A DNA stretch of 8,829 nt from Gammaproteobacteria bacterium (GTDB taxonomy: Bacteria > Pseudomonadota > Gammaproteobacteria > SZUA-229): contig JAASSE010000016.1 in the NCBI GenBank assembly GCA_021768055.1, positions 1-8,829 on the forward strand, written 5' to 3'. Positions 1 through 7,385 of this stretch are shown in pieces; within the stretch, counting starts at the first letter, position 1, and every line of letters starts with the position of its first letter. The position numbers and the translations under genes are program-made. The notes below the pieces were generated by a model, which saw only the letters and a program-made list of their open reading frames with translations, did no database searches and had not been told where the DNA came from.

Positions 1-1717
1 CCCATTGCCCAAACTCACCACCCATGAACAGCAGCTTCTTACCCGGGTGTGCATATTGATAGGCATACAGCAGTCGCAGGTTGGCAAACTTCTGCCAGAC
101 GTCACCCGGCATTTTATCCAGCATGCTGCGTTTCATATGAACGACTTCATCGTGAGAAAAAGGCAGGACAAAATTTTCACTGTAAGCGTACAACTGGCTG
201 AAGGTCAGCTGATTCTGGTGAAAGCGCCGGTATACCGGGTCGGTCTGCGTATAGGCCAGGGTATCGTGCATCCAGCCCATGTTCCATTTCATGGAAAAAC
301 CCAGGCCGCCTGCATCGGTCGGGCGTGACACCATGGGCCAGTCCGTACTTTCTTCCGCAAGTGTGAGTACACCGGGAAATTCGGCATGCACAACCTCGTT
401 CAGGCTCCTGATGAAATCGATCGCTTCAAGGTGTTCGCGACCGCCATACAGGTTCGGCGACCATTGGCCGTGCTCGCGTGAATAGTCCAGGTACAGCATG
501 GACGCGACCGCATCGACGCGCAGACCGTCGATATGAAACTCCTCGATCCAGTACACGGCATTGGATATCAGGAAATTGCACACTTCATTTCGGCTGTAAT
601 TGAATATCAAGGTACCCCAGTCGAGGTGTTCGCCCTTGTGTGGATCACCGTATTCATAACAGGCTTCCCCGGTAAACCGCGCCAGTGCGAATTCATCACG
701 CGGGAAGTGTGCCGGCACCCAGTCCAGAATTACACCGATGCCGTTGTTGTGTGCAGTATCGATCAGGTAACGCAGTTCATCTGCGTTGCCATGCCTTGAG
801 GTCGGCGCATAGTAGCCGCTGACCTGGTAACCCCAGGATTCGTCCAGCGGGTGTTCGGTGATTGGCAGAAACTCGATGTGGGTATAACCCATTTCCTTTA
901 CATAAGGAATGAGCTGTTCAGCCAGTTCGGTATAACTCAGAAAACCGCCATCATCATGCCTGCGCCATGAACCTGCATGGACTTCATATATCGACATCGG
1001 CTCGTGCAGCCATTGCCAGTGCTGGCGTTGCGCCAGCCAGTTGCTGTCCTTCCATGCATAGGTATCGTTGGCTGACACCTTGCTGGTGGTGTCCGGACGC
1101 ATGGCCATGGAGCGCGCATACGGATCGGTTTTTTGCAGGATCTCATCGTCATGGGTACGAATTTCGAACTTGTAGTTGTCGCCGACGTGCAGGCCCGGAA
1201 TGAACAGTTCCCAGATACCGGAATGGCCTCGGTTACGCATCGGGTGACGTAATCCGTGCCAGCCATTGAAGTCGCCGATGACACTGACGCGTTTAACATT
1301 GGGCGCCCATACGGCAAACATGCAGCCTTCAATATCATCTATGGTGCACAAGCGCGCACCGAGAAATCGGTATGCATGCAGATGTTTTCCGGCAGAAAAC
1401 AGGTTCAGGTCAAAATCGCTGATAATCGGCTGAAAACTGTAGGGTGATACAGCACTGTGCGGTGTTTTCGAACTTTTTTCTATCCAGCTCAGGCTGTAAT
1501 GTTCTGGCAGACTGTCTTTGACCTCATTCGTAATATGAATTTCAAACGTATCCGTGCCTTCGATACGCTTCATCGGCCCGGCACCGTGCAGCACGATACT
1601 TTCGGCCGATGGCATGAATGCCCGCACGACGAAACCGGAACCTGCAGGGTGTATGCCCAGCCATTCAAACGGATCATGATGCCAACCGTGCTGTACTCTT
1701 GTTAAAGCTTCAACCAT
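1..1717 (-). CDS. glgB: 1,4-alpha-glucan branching enzyme GlgB, 3' end missing
   Basis: This gene encodes the cytoplasmic GH13 enzyme that cuts alpha-1,4 glucan chains and rejoins them as alpha-1,6 branches in glycogen. The reading frame is open without interruption for 572 codons to the left edge; E. coli GlgB has 728, so about the last 150 residues are missing. The N-terminal part (DPFEWLGIH near residue 15) matches the GlgB N1 domain, and a CBM48-type domain follows (FAVWAPN, VSVIGDFNGW, HPMRNRGHSGIWELF). The catalytic barrel contains WVPAHFP, GLRVDAVASM with the predicted nucleophile D402, TLAEESTDWP with the acid/base E455, and FVLPFSHDEVVH with H522 and D523. Each sits three residues before its E. 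coli equivalent. The ATG overlaps the last 8 nt of malQ and has no clear Shine-Dalgarno, so translation is probably coupled to malQ. The family assignment is very secure. Confidence 0.97.
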   Translation of the reverse strand, partial: MVEALTRVQHGWHHDPFEWLGIHPAGSGFVVRAFMPSAESIVLHGAGPMKRIEGTDTFEIHITNEVKDSLPEHYSLSWIEKSSKTPHSAVSPYSFQPIISDFDLNLFSAGKHLHAYRFLGARLCTIDDIEGCMFAVWAPNVKRVSVIGDFNGWHGLRHPMRNRGHSGIWELFIPGLHVGDNYKFEIRTHDDEILQKTDPYARSMAMRPDTTSKVSANDTYAWKDSNWLAQRQHWQWLHEPMSIYEVHAGSWRRHDDGGFLSYTELAEQLIPYVKEMGYTHIEFLPITEHPLDESWGYQVSGYYAPTSRHGNADELRYLIDTAHNNGIGVILDWVPAHFPRDEFALARFTGEACYEYGDPHKGEHLDWGTLIFNYSRNEVCNFLISNAVYWIEEFHIDGLRVDAVASMLYLDYSREHGQWSPNLYGGREHLEAIDFIRSLNEVVHAEFPGVLTLAEESTDWPMVSRPTDAGGLGFSMKWNMGWMHDTLAYTQTDPVYRRFHQNQLTFSQLYAYSENFVLPFSHDEVVHMKRSMLDKMPGDVWQKFANLRLLYAYQYAHPGKKLLFMGGEFGQW

Positions 1718-3146
1718 TCTGTTCAACCAGTGTCTTTACATTCTCATCGACCAGCCTGTCTGCATCGTCGATATGCATACGCATTTCATTCACCATGCTG
1801 GTATCAAGCTGCTGCCACTGAAACTGCCATTGCCAGTTTCCTGTCGTTGTGCCCGGTGTATTCATCCTTGCTTCCGAACCAAGGTGCAGAAAGTCCTGCA
1901 TCGGTATCATGCAGATACTTGCGCGCGAATACATACCATTATTAATGAGTGTTTTTACAACAAGGTCAGCTGCATCCGGAATGTCGCGCCAATCACCGTG
2001 TTCGGAATCAAACAAGTTAAGTACTTGTAAAACATGGTTTTTAACATGATCTTCAAGGCCATTGAACCACCCTTTAGTGGTATCGTTATCATGGGTGCCG
2101 GTGTAGACGACCTTGTCTTCTTCTATGTTTTGCGGTTTATGCGGATTGTCTTCAAACTCGTCGAAACCGAATTGCAATATCGACATGCCCGGTAAATGAT
2201 ATTTCTTCCTTAATGCTATGACTTCTGGTGTGATAATGCCCAGGTCTTCGGCAACAAGAGGCAGCTGTTCGTAGTTGTTTTTCAAACTCAACAGCAATTC
2301 ATCACCGGGTACTTTCTGCCAGTGACCATCCACAGCAGTTTCACACGAAGCCTCGATCATCCAGGCCGATTCCAGGCCTCTGAAGTGGTCGATGCGCAGC
2401 ATGTCAAACTGGTCGAGGTGATGATTGATTCTGGCTTTCCACCATGCGTAATCATTCTCGTGCATGGTGTCCCAGTCATAATGCGGGTTACCCCAACGCT
2501 GCCCGGTTGCCGAAAAGTAGTCAGGCGGAACACCTGTTACAACTTTCATCATACCCTCGGCATCTAGTATGAACCATTCAGGATGTGCCCATACATCGGT
2601 GCTGTCATGGCCAACAAAGATCGGCATATCACCGAACAGCAGTATACCTTTGTCTGCCGCACTGTCCCTGACTTCCTGCCAGCGCTTGTGCAACTGGTAT
2701 TGTTGCCACTTTAAAACTGCAATGGCACGCTCATACTGTTGATGCGCATCATGCATCACCTCAGCATGGCGGAATTTCCATTGCTTAGGCCATTCATACC
2801 AGTCAGCACCATTAAACTGGACCTTCAATACCTTGAATAGCGCATAATCATCGAGCCAGAACTGCTGCTTGTTGCAGAACTCGATAAAGCCTTCATCATG
2901 CTCATTGATAAGCGGAAGCTCCGGAAGGAGGGCGGGGTTCATCGCAAAAGCAGAACTGCACTGATACGGTGACAGTCCTACTTGGGGCTCACCCAGCGGC
3001 AACACCTGCCAGACACTGAAACCGTTATCGGCCAGCAATTGCAACCAGCGTTCTACATCCCGATCGAGTACGCCCGAGGGCAGTGATGTTGGATGCAACA
3101 GGATGCCGGCGCGGCGCACATGAAAGTCGTGTAGTTTTGGTGTCAT
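1710..3146 (-). CDS. malQ: 4-alpha-glucanotransferase (amylomaltase / disproportionating enzyme)
   Basis: This is a GH77 enzyme of 478 residues. It moves alpha-1,4 glucan segments from one chain to another and releases glucose, acting on short malto-oligosaccharides in the cytoplasm. Its length matches the compact Thermus/plant DPE1 type (about 500 residues) rather than the roughly 690-residue E. coli MalQ. Visible motifs are AGILLHPTSLPS near residue 13, LSPYQCSSAFAMNP at 58-71, GDMPIFVGHDSTDVW at 172-186, MLRIDHFRG with the predicted nucleophile D253, VAEDLGI with the acid/base E300, YTGTHDND with the stabilising D353, and MNTPGTTTGNW at 428-438. The ATG shares four bases (ATGA) with the stop codon of the GH57 gene, and only a weak GTCGG lies upstream, so translational coupling is likely. 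The glucose it releases would be the substrate for glk in the same operon. Confidence 0.96.
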   Translation of the reverse strand: MTPKLHDFHVRRAGILLHPTSLPSGVLDRDVERWLQLLADNGFSVWQVLPLGEPQVGLSPYQCSSAFAMNPALLPELPLINEHDEGFIEFCNKQQFWLDDYALFKVLKVQFNGADWYEWPKQWKFRHAEVMHDAHQQYERAIAVLKWQQYQLHKRWQEVRDSAADKGILLFGDMPIFVGHDSTDVWAHPEWFILDAEGMMKVVTGVPPDYFSATGQRWGNPHYDWDTMHENDYAWWKARINHHLDQFDMLRIDHFRGLESAWMIEASCETAVDGHWQKVPGDELLLSLKNNYEQLPLVAEDLGIITPEVIALRKKYHLPGMSILQFGFDEFEDNPHKPQNIEEDKVVYTGTHDNDTTKGWFNGLEDHVKNHVLQVLNLFDSEHGDWRDIPDAADLVVKTLINNGMYSRASICMIPMQDFLHLGSEARMNTPGTTTGNWQWQFQWQQLDTSMVNEMRMHIDDADRLVDENVKTLVEQNG

Positions 3147-4900
3147 CCGACATTTCTGACCATGGTGCCGGCATTTTCGGCAGTGGTGCCGCCGCCAATT
3201 GACAGAGGTAATTCGAGTATGTCGGGGGCATCAAGTTTTAACAACCTGTACAGGTTTTTCAGTTGCACACGAAACAACTGGTCGAAATCACTTACGCTGT
3301 CCGCCGGGTTATGATCACCGAACCACCAGAACCAGTCGGAACCCTCACACACAGCCAGCTGGCGTGTCGCCAGTTCGGCTTCTTCCTCGGTTAGATTTCC
3401 GCTAGCCATGACCCTGTCATACGCCAGCTTGGCTACGGCCAGACGTTCCCATGCCCTGTTCTTGTCGGCCTGACCAATCCAGGTAGAGAACGAACCATGA
3501 ACCCAGCTGCCGGCACACAGTTTTTCAAGTTCATGTACTTTAGGTTTGTCAGTCAGTCCGGAGAAGGTCGTCGTGTGCACGCGTTCATGCTCAGTCAAAT
3601 CCTGGTACAGATGATCGAGGAAATAGTAGCCATTGTGCGGATAGTATTCCCAGGCGTTTTCGCCATCGAGAATAATCGAAACAACATGCCTGTCTGCGCT
3701 TTCACCCAGATAGTCCGCAATGTTCACCAGGTGCTGTAGCAGGTCCTTGGACGCGTCCGCCGAGTGGATCTTGCTGTACTCGAACCCGATCAGGTCGGAC
3801 AGGCCGTCATCACGGAAAAACATACGGGGCTTGTAACCGTTCAGTACATAGGGATGAAACAAGGCGCGCTTGGTATGGGTTTTTTCCGGGTTACCATGAG
3901 TCAGGTTCATGCTGTTACGCCAAACACCTTCACCGGAGGCGGTCCACTGGAAATCAAATTCTTCAATCAGTGCAATCGCATCTTCCGAGATTGCTCCCTC
4001 GGATAGCCAGATACCCTTTGGTCGCATGCCGAAATGTCCTTCGAAACACTCTATGCCCTTCTGAATATGCCAGCGCGCGCGCTCCACACCACCCGGGTAT
4101 GTATCGAAATCCGGCGCGGGTGCCTCGGCCTGAGCACACTTCATGTTATCAATGTCATTCAACAACGGAATTATCGGGTGACCGTAAGGTGACATGGATA
4201 ACTCAATCTGACCACTTTCAGCGAGTTTCCTGTAACGTGGAATCAAACTAGCAATACAGTCGTGCATCAACTGCAATAATGCACGGCGATCCGCATCATC
4301 AAATAGCCTGGCTTTCTTGATAAGATCCTGTGAAACCTTCGTCTGTTTTAATGCATGCCCGAGCCAGGCAATGTGATACCACACCAGTACATCAATAAAG
4401 TATTGTTGTGTCAGGTACTCCAGGCAAGTTGTATCGTGTTCATTACAACTACCGTCGGGGAACATGTTCTGGAACGGCTGCAACAAGTGTTTGAATGCCG
4501 GATACGGGTCGATCATTTTCTCTGCATTCGCGCGCTGGCAATCACATAACAGCTGGTAACGCTCGTGCGGTGATTCGGGTATCGGCTTGACCCCCGCGAG
4601 CAGATTGAGCATCGGGTCCTTCATTGCCTGCCCGCTGTCGAGCCAGCTCTGCAATTGCGCTGCATAATCATCCAGCTGTTCGAGTAATACCGGCGCGAAA
4701 TTTACCACCGCATGCATTTTCGGGTGCTCTTCCAGATGCATCACCATGTCTTCGTAATCCTTTATCGCATGCAGATACACCCACGGCAGCCGGTAATCAC
4801 CGCCAATACCCTCCTGGTACCAAGGCTGGTGCATGTGCCAGCACAAAACAAAATTTACAGGGGTGAACGTCTCAGCGGCCATCTTTCTTTCACTACTCAT
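3143..4900 (-). CDS. GH57-family alpha-glucan-active enzyme (alpha-amylase / glucanotransferase type)
   Basis: This 585-residue protein belongs to glycoside hydrolase family 57, which includes alpha-amylases, 4-alpha-glucanotransferases, branching enzymes and amylopullulanases using a retaining mechanism on a seven-stranded barrel. The family's conserved regions appear in order: HMHQPWY at residues 22-28, SMSPYGHPI near 235-243, GIWLSEGAIS with the probable nucleophile E301, IILDGENAWEYY with the probable acid/base D412, and GSWVHGSFSTWIGQ near 464-477. There is no signal peptide, so it should be cytoplasmic. The gene lies between glgC and malQ, 7 nt after glgC, which points to intracellular glycogen or maltodextrin rather than external starch. 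The first ATG follows GAGG with about six bases between. A second ATG at codon 7 has only an A-rich GAAAG-type upstream sequence and is less likely. The exact reaction cannot be told from sequence alone. Confidence 0.93.
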   Translation of the reverse strand: MSSERKMAAETFTPVNFVLCWHMHQPWYQEGIGGDYRLPWVYLHAIKDYEDMVMHLEEHPKMHAVVNFAPVLLEQLDDYAAQLQSWLDSGQAMKDPMLNLLAGVKPIPESPHERYQLLCDCQRANAEKMIDPYPAFKHLLQPFQNMFPDGSCNEHDTTCLEYLTQQYFIDVLVWYHIAWLGHALKQTKVSQDLIKKARLFDDADRRALLQLMHDCIASLIPRYRKLAESGQIELSMSPYGHPIIPLLNDIDNMKCAQAEAPAPDFDTYPGGVERARWHIQKGIECFEGHFGMRPKGIWLSEGAISEDAIALIEEFDFQWTASGEGVWRNSMNLTHGNPEKTHTKRALFHPYVLNGYKPRMFFRDDGLSDLIGFEYSKIHSADASKDLLQHLVNIADYLGESADRHVVSIILDGENAWEYYPHNGYYFLDHLYQDLTEHERVHTTTFSGLTDKPKVHELEKLCAGSWVHGSFSTWIGQADKNRAWERLAVAKLAYDRVMASGNLTEEEAELATRQLAVCEGSDWFWWFGDHNPADSVSDFDQLFRVQLKNLYRLLKLDAPDILELPLSIGGGTTAENAGTMVRNVG

Positions 4901-4907
4901 GGCGGCC

Positions 4908-6224
4908 TCAGGCGGTCAGTTTGTCTTTATCAACTGTGTAGAGATGCTGATCCAGCATTTCCGGCGTGACCAGTACGATACCTTTTTCGGTCACGTGGAA
5001 CCGTTCCCGGTCGAGCTCAAGATCCTCTCCAATGACCATGCCGTCTTCAATGGTGCATGCCTTGTCGATAACTGCGTTGGTGATGCGGCAGTCTTTTCCA
5101 ATCGATACTTTTGGCAGAACAACGCTGTCTTTGATCACCGAACCGCGCTCGATCTCGGTGCCAAAGAAAATAACCGAGCGTTTGACTCGGGCGCCTGACA
5201 GAATGCAACCACCGGCGACCAGTGAATCAATGGCCTGGCCACGGGCATCGTCGTCATCGAATATGAATTTGGCCGGCGGATGCTGGGTCTGGTAGGTCCA
5301 GATCGGCCACTCACGTGAGTACAGGTTGAGTTCGGGCTCGATTGCACACAGCTCCATATTTGCTTTCCAGTAAGAATCGACCGTACCCACGTCACGCCAG
5401 TAGGCCGGATTGCCGTTGCGGTCCATAAACGGGTAGGCATGGGCCACACAGGTGGTAATGCTTTTGGGCACGATGTCCTTGCCGAAATCGTGCGCCGAAC
5501 CCGGGTCCTCGGCATCGGCGATCAGGCTGGCATAAAGGTATGCCGTTGAAAAAACATAGATGCCCATCGACGCCAGTGCCTTGTCCGGCTTGTCCGGCAG
5601 GGGTTCGGGATCTGCAGGTTTTTCGGTAAATTTTGTGATGCGGTAGTTTTCATCGACGGACATGACGCCAAACTCCTTGGCTTCTTCGCGCGGTACTTCA
5701 ATGCAGCCCACCGTCAGGTCCGCGCCCGAGGTCACGTGCTCGTACAGCATTTTTGAGTAGTCCATGGTGTAGATATGGTCACCACCCAGCACGATCACGT
5801 GCTCCGGGGCATGGCGGCGGATGATATCGATGTTCTGGTACAGCGCGTCAGCCGTTCCCCGGTACCAGTCTTCGGCAAGGCGCTGCTGCGCGGGAATGAG
5901 CTCAACGAATTCGCCGATTTCGGCACGCATGAATCCCCATGCACGCTGTAGATGGCGTAACAGGGAGTGTGACTTGTACTGGGTCAGCACGCCGATCCTG
6001 CGCAAACCGGAATTAACGCAATTGGACAGTGCAAAATCGATGATGCGGTATTTGCCACCGAACGGTACCGCCGGCTTGGCGCGCCATTTGGTCAGGCCTT
6101 TCAGGCGCGAGCCTGTGCCTCCAGCCAGCACCAGCACCAGTGTTTTCCGGGTCAGCTCTGAACCGATATTCGAATCAATATAGTAACGGTACTTTTTTGC
6201 CTGTTTCTGATAGCTGATCGCCAT
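4908..6224 (-). CDS. glgC: glucose-1-phosphate adenylyltransferase (ADP-glucose pyrophosphorylase)
   Basis: This gene encodes the committed enzyme of bacterial glycogen synthesis: ATP plus glucose-1-phosphate gives ADP-glucose plus pyrophosphate, in the cytoplasm, normally as an allosterically controlled tetramer. The length (438 residues) matches the family (E. coli 431). The nucleotidyltransferase domain shows LVLAGGTGSRLKGL near residues 31-44, RAKPAVPFGGKYRIIDFALSN near 48-68, WYRGTADA with Y121, LGGDHIY with catalytic D149, and FTEKPADP with the glucose-1-phosphate-binding K202. The beta-helix C-terminal domain follows (ILSGARVKRSVI, VIDKACTIEDGMVIGE). The residue matching E. coli K39, part of the fructose-1,6-bisphosphate activator site, is W47 here, so activator specificity may differ. 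The ATG directly abuts the glk stop codon, and a good GGTGAG Shine-Dalgarno lies six bases upstream inside glk. Confidence 0.98.
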   Translation of the reverse strand: MAISYQKQAKKYRYYIDSNIGSELTRKTLVLVLAGGTGSRLKGLTKWRAKPAVPFGGKYRIIDFALSNCVNSGLRRIGVLTQYKSHSLLRHLQRAWGFMRAEIGEFVELIPAQQRLAEDWYRGTADALYQNIDIIRRHAPEHVIVLGGDHIYTMDYSKMLYEHVTSGADLTVGCIEVPREEAKEFGVMSVDENYRITKFTEKPADPEPLPDKPDKALASMGIYVFSTAYLYASLIADAEDPGSAHDFGKDIVPKSITTCVAHAYPFMDRNGNPAYWRDVGTVDSYWKANMELCAIEPELNLYSREWPIWTYQTQHPPAKFIFDDDDARGQAIDSLVAGGCILSGARVKRSVIFFGTEIERGSVIKDSVVLPKVSIGKDCRITNAVIDKACTIEDGMVIGEDLELDRERFHVTEKGIVLVTPEMLDQHLYTVDKDKLTA

Positions 6225-7184
6225 TTAGTTCTCACCCTGCTGCTGCTTGAGTGCCTCTGAGACAGCGCCCATCACGCCCACGTTCTCATTTGTAACCAGA
6301 AATACAGCCGTTTGTTCGGCCACGCGCTGCATTCTCCCCTTGTATAAGTATGCCTTAATAAAGTCTTCTGACCGCATCCAATCAATCATTTTAGCGGCCA
6401 TGCCCCCGGTGATGTAGATCCCGCCTTCCGGTTTGAACATCAACGCCAGATTGCCTGCGCAGGCGCCGTAAATACGCACAAACATTCGTATCGCCTGCCG
6501 TGCAAGCTCGTTCTCCCGGGCTGCCTCCTGACTTATCCATGCAGCATCTATGCCATCGACCGGCCCACCGGACAGGAACTCGTACTGGTTTACCAGTCCC
6601 TCACCCGATAATAACCTTTCGCACGAAACATGTCCGTAACGTTTCATAAGAAACCGCAACAATTCGACCTGCTCATCATCCGTGGGTGCAAAATCAATAT
6701 GCCCGCCTTCGGTCGAATGCGCTACTGGACCCGTGCCGGTGTCCTGTATCCATGATACGCCCAGACCGGTGCCTGCACCAACAACGACCCTGACTGCCCC
6801 GGGTTTGTGCATACCCTCGTTGAGTACGACACGGTCATGTTCGGCAAGTTGCAGGGTGCCGAGGGCGGATGCCTGGAAATCATTGATAAAATGCACCCGT
6901 TCCACACCAAATGTGGACACCAGGCTGTGCTTGTCGATGGTCCAGGGCAAATTGGTCAGCCGGGCAATATCGTTGTCGATGACACCAGGGAGCGCCAGCG
7001 ACAGCATTCCCAAAACCGCATCTTCACTGCCACAGTCCTTGATAAATGTTTCCAGCAAAGGCTCGAAACCGTCAAAATCCCTGCTGCGGTACCTCGCCTC
7101 GTAGAGGAAGTCGCCCGGCCTGGCCGAATCGGCATACACCAGGTGTGTCTTCGTTCCGCCTACATCGGCTGCGATAATGTTCAT
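6225..7184 (-). CDS. glk: glucokinase (ROK/Glk fold, ATP-dependent)
   Basis: This gene encodes cytoplasmic glucokinase, which phosphorylates glucose to glucose-6-phosphate with ATP. Its 319 residues are close to E. coli Glk (321). Visible motifs are the phosphate-1 loop DVGGTKT at residues 7-13, the sugar-binding and catalytic FINDFQA with D102 as predicted general base, GAGTGLG at 136-142, STEGGHIDF with E159 and H162, CERLLSGEG with E189, and the adenosine-region YITGGMAAK near 257-265. The start is well set because the phosphate loop begins only six codons in. It is the first gene of the operon and would recycle glucose set free by MalQ and the GH57 enzyme. No Shine-Dalgarno is visible before the ATG: the preceding bases are AT-rich (CATTAATAT). 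This is unusual for the lead gene of a metabolic operon. Confidence 0.96.
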   Translation of the reverse strand: MNIIAADVGGTKTHLVYADSARPGDFLYEARYRSRDFDGFEPLLETFIKDCGSEDAVLGMLSLALPGVIDNDIARLTNLPWTIDKHSLVSTFGVERVHFINDFQASALGTLQLAEHDRVVLNEGMHKPGAVRVVVGAGTGLGVSWIQDTGTGPVAHSTEGGHIDFAPTDDEQVELLRFLMKRYGHVSCERLLSGEGLVNQYEFLSGGPVDGIDAAWISQEAARENELARQAIRMFVRIYGACAGNLALMFKPEGGIYITGGMAAKMIDWMRSEDFIKAYLYKGRMQRVAEQTAVFLVTNENVGVMGAVSEALKQQQGEN

Positions 7185-7297
7185 ATATTAATGAATACTG
7201 ACAGGAAAGACGGTCCCGGGTGGCAAACAGCAGCCTTATCCAAAGCAACAAGTATAGTGTATCTGCAAACGGTAACCGCCACACTCGGCCGCTACCG

Positions 7298-7303
7298 AGT
7301 CTA
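7298..7303 (-). promoter_or_regulatory. predicted -10 element of the glycogen operon promoter
   Basis: Reading the minus strand, TAGACT matches four of six bases of the sigma-70 -10 consensus. It begins 22 nt after the FNR-type palindrome, so that centring the palindrome at -41.5 puts this hexamer at -12 to -7 and the start of transcription near 7291. That is the geometry of class II FNR-activated promoters, which often lack a good -35. The resulting leader before glk would be about 107 nt. A competing -10, TATACT at 7251-7256, has no convincing -35 partner and might give a shorter transcript. Confidence 0.55.
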
Positions 7304-7325
7304 ATCAGTGTTGACCGTGATATTC

Positions 7326-7339
7326 TTGATGTGCATCAA
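7326..7339 (-). promoter_or_regulatory. FNR/ANR/DNR-type operator upstream of the glycogen operon
   Basis: The sequence TTGATGTGCATCAA (plus strand) is an exact match to the TTGAT-N4-ATCAA consensus bound by FNR, ANR and DNR, the CRP/FNR-family regulators that sense oxygen or NO. It is a full palindrome apart from the central four bases. It lies in the 201-nt gap between the hemerythrin gene and glk. The only gene starting downstream of it is glk on the minus strand; in the plus direction it would face the 3' end of the hemerythrin gene. Its distance to a -10-like hexamer fits activation rather than repression. Which family member binds cannot be known from this window. Confidence 0.75.
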
Positions 7340-7351
7340 TTTGGGATATTT

Positions 7352-7378
7352 TTCATAAGTTTATCCGGCACTTATGAA
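7352..7378. repeat. perfect 9-bp inverted repeat with 9-nt spacer
   Basis: TTCATAAGT at 7352-7360 is the exact reverse complement of ACTTATGAA at 7370-7378, separated by nine bases. It begins 7 nt past the hemerythrin stop codon and could form a hairpin at the end of that transcript. The stem is AT-rich, however, and no T-run follows in either direction (the minus-strand continuation is A-rich), so it is not a classical terminator. Its centre is 32.5 bp from the centre of the FNR-type site, about three helical turns, at about -74 of the predicted promoter. A second operator for the glycogen operon is therefore an alternative. Confidence 0.55.
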
Positions 7379-7385
7379 TGAGTGA

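Noticed and set aside
937..1338. A 133-codon minus-strand frame that could be mistaken for a separate gene.
   Set aside because: It is an alternate frame fully inside glgB, whose own frame is open throughout and carries all the conserved branching-enzyme motifs.
4833..5198. A 121-codon plus-strand frame across the glgC-GH57 junction.
   Set aside because: It is antisense to two well-supported genes, has no ribosome site and resembles no known protein.
5135..5515. A 126-codon minus-strand frame inside glgC.
   Set aside because: Its Arg/Pro/Ser/Thr-rich composition is typical of a frame-shifted reading of glgC, and the glgC frame is intact there.
7072..7284. A 70-codon minus-strand frame (GTG start at 7284) lying in the glk leader and overlapping the glk start, as a possible leader peptide.
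   Set aside because: It has no Shine-Dalgarno, its sequence resembles no family, and its 3' half is only the alternate frame of glk. It also starts just 7 nt from the predicted transcription start.
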